Assembly (NCBI GenBank): GCA_023105745.1
Contig: JALGQZ010000013.1
Coordinates: 6,622,105-6,686,104, forward strand
Source: Austropuccinia psidii
Lineage: Eukaryota > Basidiomycota > Pucciniomycetes > Pucciniales > Sphaerophragmiaceae
Reading direction: 5' to 3'
DNA: 64,000 bases
The notes beneath the pieces were generated by a model that was given only the letters and a program-made list of their open reading frames with translations, did no database searches and had not been told where the DNA came from. The number at the start of each line of letters is the position of its first letter. Position 1 is the first letter of the stretch. Shown here piece by piece: positions 61,791 to 64,000 of this stretch. The translations under genes were made by a program, and so were the position numbers.

Positions 61791-62315
61791 TGTAAAAATG
61801 CAAGACTAAACGGTGGAGTTAGTACGTTAACTAGCTGTACTTTATGATAAACAATGAGAGTAAGACAATGACTGAGTCATACCTAAACAGTGGACAACTA
61901 ATGACTAAGATAATTGGCACAGCAACAACAGTAATATAAAGAACAAGTGTCTGAATACGAAACAGGAAGGTTAGTAAGTAAAGTAACAATTGACAAAGAT
62001 CGACTAATCTACAGTACCTGAATCAACATGACAGTATGAAAAAAAGGGAAAAAAAAGAAGGTAAAGAAGATGAAAAGAAAAGTAGAGGAGGAAAGTGAAA
62101 GTATAAAGAAAAGAAAGAATGTTGGAGAGAGTGTCCTGTCGTTGTTGGTTGAGATTGGTGGATGAGTTTAAATATTAATTTGAGTCAAGCTTTGATCTTC
62201 CTGATTGGCAAAAAAGATTTGAGTTCGGGCTATTTACAGTCTTGGATTGTGGCGTTCGGACAGTGTAGGAGTGGCAGATTGTTGATCAAACTGGCTTTGA
62301 TCTTGATTTTCAACA
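61791..62315 (-). repeat. 5' LTR of copia 2
   Basis: 525 bp, same ends as the 3' LTR. On the minus strand it contains an AATATTTAAAC stretch that could serve as a TATA element. Immediately inside, the minus strand reads GATTTACAGTCTCGGGGCTC; I could not assign a tRNA primer. Confidence 0.95.
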
Positions 62316-62320
62316 TTAAT

Positions 62321-63414
62321 AACTATTTGAGACCAGTTTGGTGGGTTTCCGGTTCTGAAAATCTTTTTTTGTCTTTATTTCTAGGAGGAGGGCGTAATTC
62401 AGGATGCTCAGCCCAGCAATTATCTGGTTTATGAGTGATTTTTTAGGATTATGTCCTCCGTTTCAGAAAATATAAGTTAATTTGTACGGATAATTGGTAA
62501 AGTCGTTGAGTAATGCGGGGAGTTCATTTTTCTCTGTCTTAATAACTTTTTGAAAAGTATCTTTAGCATTTGTATGTTTTAGGTGTTCTGAAAGTTTATC
62601 TAAAGCCTGTTGTGGGTTTAGAAATTGATTCATAGTGATTACCATTGAATCTATGACAAGATCATAGGAATTACTATCTCTTCTTATCGTTCCAAGAATC
62701 AAACAAGCCATAATGTAAGGATGCATGGTTATTCCAATTCCTGAAATATTAAAAAGTATGTTCAAACATTCCTTAACATACTCTTCAGCTTTTCCATTGA
62801 AGTGGAAGCATTCCATCTAAACCAGGTTTTTGACAGAGTTAGTTTCAGTTTCTCAACCTTAATCCCCGAATACCAAGAACTGAGGGACTCAAACTCTCAT
62901 CGCAGAAATTCATTAGCGATTCCCTTACCGATTGAGCTAAATGCTTGTTGCAGATGAGGGGTGAGTGAAGAAGCCATGCCTGCTTTGACTATGTATTAGC
63001 CCTGCTTAATCATGGTGCAGCAGGCGTGCAAGCCTGCTTACGAGAAGCTATAAAATGCTCCAAAAATTACTTCCTCTGTTTTTAACAGTTTGAGAGGAAA
63101 CTTTTCATGTATTTTGGTCCATAGTAGCTTAGTGTTTTTAACTGTGTTGGCATTAACTACTGTGAGAATTATCTCTGGATGTAATCTACTGAGAATAAGT
63201 TGTACTGCCTCTATATTCAGCTGATTCCAGTTGCTGATAACAGCAGGGTCAGTTTTCAGGAATATTTCTGAGCTTCATACATCTTGTAATCCACGAGCAG
63301 ATAGTTTAATGTTGATTCGGATACTCCAGAGAGGGAGATTTTGGCCATCCAAGAAAGGTATGTGATTGAAGTTTTTCCCCAATTTTTCCAGGATGATTTT
63401 GAGCTGATCAAGAC
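62321..63414 (-). pseudogene. Decayed gag of copia 1, interrupted by a tRNA-like insert
   Basis: Minus-strand pieces: near 63400-63100 a copia Gag N-terminus (IPFLDGQNLPLWSIRI, then LLWTKIHEKF); 62816-62463 (MECFHFNGKAEEYVKECLNIL, then YPYKLTYIF), with the Cys/His segment decayed and frameshifted near 62460-62330 (NGGHNPK). Between the two lies a foreign segment of about 190 bp (62861-63050) carrying a tRNA-like sequence. Confidence 0.7.
62874..62946 (-). tRNA. tRNA-like sequence, probably a pseudogene or SINE head
   Basis: On the minus strand: acceptor AAGCATT pairs with AGTTCTT at six of seven positions (one G-U); a box-A-like TAGCTCAATCGG; a perfect 5-bp stem ATCGC/GCGAT closing a 12-base loop where seven is normal; and a box-B-like GTTTGAGTCCC in a T-arm that pairs at four of five positions. 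The enlarged loop prevents a safe anticodon call; if it hides a small intron, AAT (Ile) is one reading. Both pol III boxes are recognisable. A neighbouring AGCAGGC/GCCTGCT hairpin (about 63015-63040) belongs to the same insert. Confidence 0.45.
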
Positions 63415-63913
63415 TGTAAATCTGAATTTTTCTCAAAAAACTAAGAATTTTATATTAACGAAATGAAACAACTGAAACAAATAGGAGGGAAAGAATAATT
63501 ATGTACCTAAGAGTGAACAATAAGAGTAATAATTCTAATAATCCAGGTACAATGCAGAATACAACTCCTAACGCAAATAGTTGTGATAGATGGGTTAGAT
63601 GAAGAGAAGTAACATAGAAAACAGTGAGGGACCAACCTAACACTAGGATTAACAAAAATACAAAACAATAATAAACTAGGTAATATCTGTAATAAATAAG
63701 TAGTAAAGCACTAGATAGTAAATATTAGCAATAAAAATGACTGCAAGGACCAGTCACAGGTAAAAAAAACACTAGTTCCCGAAGGAATTGTTTTGTACAA
63801 AAGAACTTTTATTTAAGAGAAAGTAGTAATATTGAAACTAAACCTCTAATACAAGGCTAAATCATGCTCCTTATAAGAGGAATGCATGATCTTATCTCCA
63901 CGGAATGGCATAC
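63415..63913 (-). repeat. 5' LTR of copia 1, truncated by a copia insertion
   Basis: Starts TGTAAATCTG (63415) and matches the 3' LTR at 53590 up to GGCATAC (63913), where the sequence switches to another LTR. The remaining roughly 100 bp should lie beyond that insertion, outside the window. Confidence 0.75.
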
Positions 63914-64000
63914 TGTTGAAAATAACAATCAAGACTAGCCAGATTGACAACCTGCCACTCCTAAACGCTAACCGCCACTCATCCACAATAACTGGTAATT
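63914..64000 (+). repeat. Start of a third copia LTR (copia 2 family), plus strand, cut by the window edge
   Basis: TGTTGAAAATAACAATCAAG followed by CTGCCACTCC matches the minus-strand start of the copia 2 LTR (TGTTGAAAATCAAGATCAAA, then CTGCCACTCC). It begins exactly where copia 1's LTR stops matching. The target duplication would begin with CATAC (63909-63913). Confidence 0.7.

Larger units (their letters stand above)
57241..62315 (-). mobile_element. Full-length but defective Ty1/copia element (copia 2)
   Basis: 5075 bp with LTRs of 524 and 525 bp, flanked by TTAAT on both sides (57236-57240 and 62316-62320). Minus-strand order is gag, protease, integrase, RT, RNase H, as in copia elements. 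It sits inside copia 1: protease remnants of copia 1 end on its left and copia 1 gag resumes on its right. Coding lesions include stops at 61213 and 59866, frame breaks near 59400 and 58780 and near 57955, and a replaced catalytic integrase residue. Confidence 0.95.
53590..63913 (-). mobile_element. Old Ty1/copia element (copia 1), interrupted by copia 2 and cut by a third copia LTR
   Basis: Two related LTR sequences (53590-54183 and 63415-63913) bracket copia-type coding remnants read on the minus strand. Copia 2 (57241-62315, with its TTAAT duplication) splits it within the protease/gag boundary. The right-hand LTR stops matching at 63913, where a plus-strand copia LTR begins. The many stops and frameshifts show copia 1 is older than both insertions. 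Confidence 0.85.

Overview
The window looks like transposon-dominated chromatin from a large, AT-rich fungal genome. I find no credible host gene in 64 kb. Everything identifiable is a transposable element, a piece of one, or a simple repeat, set in long AT-rich stretches with no coding signal. The Ty3/gypsy Gag-Pol and Ty1/copia peptides resemble those I remember as abundant in the myrtle rust Austropuccinia psidii (Pucciniales). That is recall, not a database result. Short phase-1 GT-AG introns and chromodomain-type gypsy elements also fit a rust fungus.

Layout from the left. (1) Positions 1-4924 hold the 5' half of a minus-strand gypsy element (family C): protease, gag, leader and 5' LTR. 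It appears to have landed in the integrase of a plus-strand gypsy element (family B), whose 3' remainder and 3' LTR occupy 4925-8366. (2) Around 10.42-11.63 kb is a decayed DDE_1 transposase (Tc5/pogo/CENP-B-like) on the minus strand, followed by a 117-bp AAT microsatellite at 13.94-14.05 kb. (3) Three solo family-B LTRs of differing age follow: 14846-17023 (minus, perfect 5-bp duplication ATTAG), 20769-22863 (very decayed) and 26868-28662 (decayed). (4) A nearly intact family-A gypsy element fills 31306-41393, with 1.83-kb LTRs and a perfect AGTAT target duplication. (5) An unclassified dispersed repeat family, called R here, occurs at 26.06-29.07, 42.65-44.93 and 48.25-48.52 kb. (6) A 746-bp TIR element lies at 50877-51622. 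(7) From 53590 to the right edge is a copia nest. Old minus-strand copia 1 is interrupted by copia 2 (57241-62315, TSD TTAAT), carries a tRNA-like insert in gag, and has its 5' LTR cut by the start of a third copia LTR at 63914.

Gypsy A is the most informative element. LTR, TATA box, leader, a short spliced ORF1, an overlapping second frame and a Gag-Pol frame lie in order. Gag-Pol carries zinc knuckle, aspartic protease, RT, RNase H, integrase (D-x61-D-x35-E) and a chromodomain-like tail. I see only two breaks: one frameshift near 34.34 kb and one in-frame TAA at 38868. The start codon of the second gag frame lies inside the predicted ORF1 intron. The diverged family C shows the same arrangement, which suggests splicing or intron retention chooses between two overlapping gag frames. 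This is the best candidate here for an under-described system.

The two LTRs of copia 2 differ mostly at former CpG sites, including three where one LTR has TG and the other CA. That is what independent deamination of methylated CpG would leave, and it matches the loss of the catalytic glutamate in the same element. All LTR differences were counted by eye and should be recomputed.
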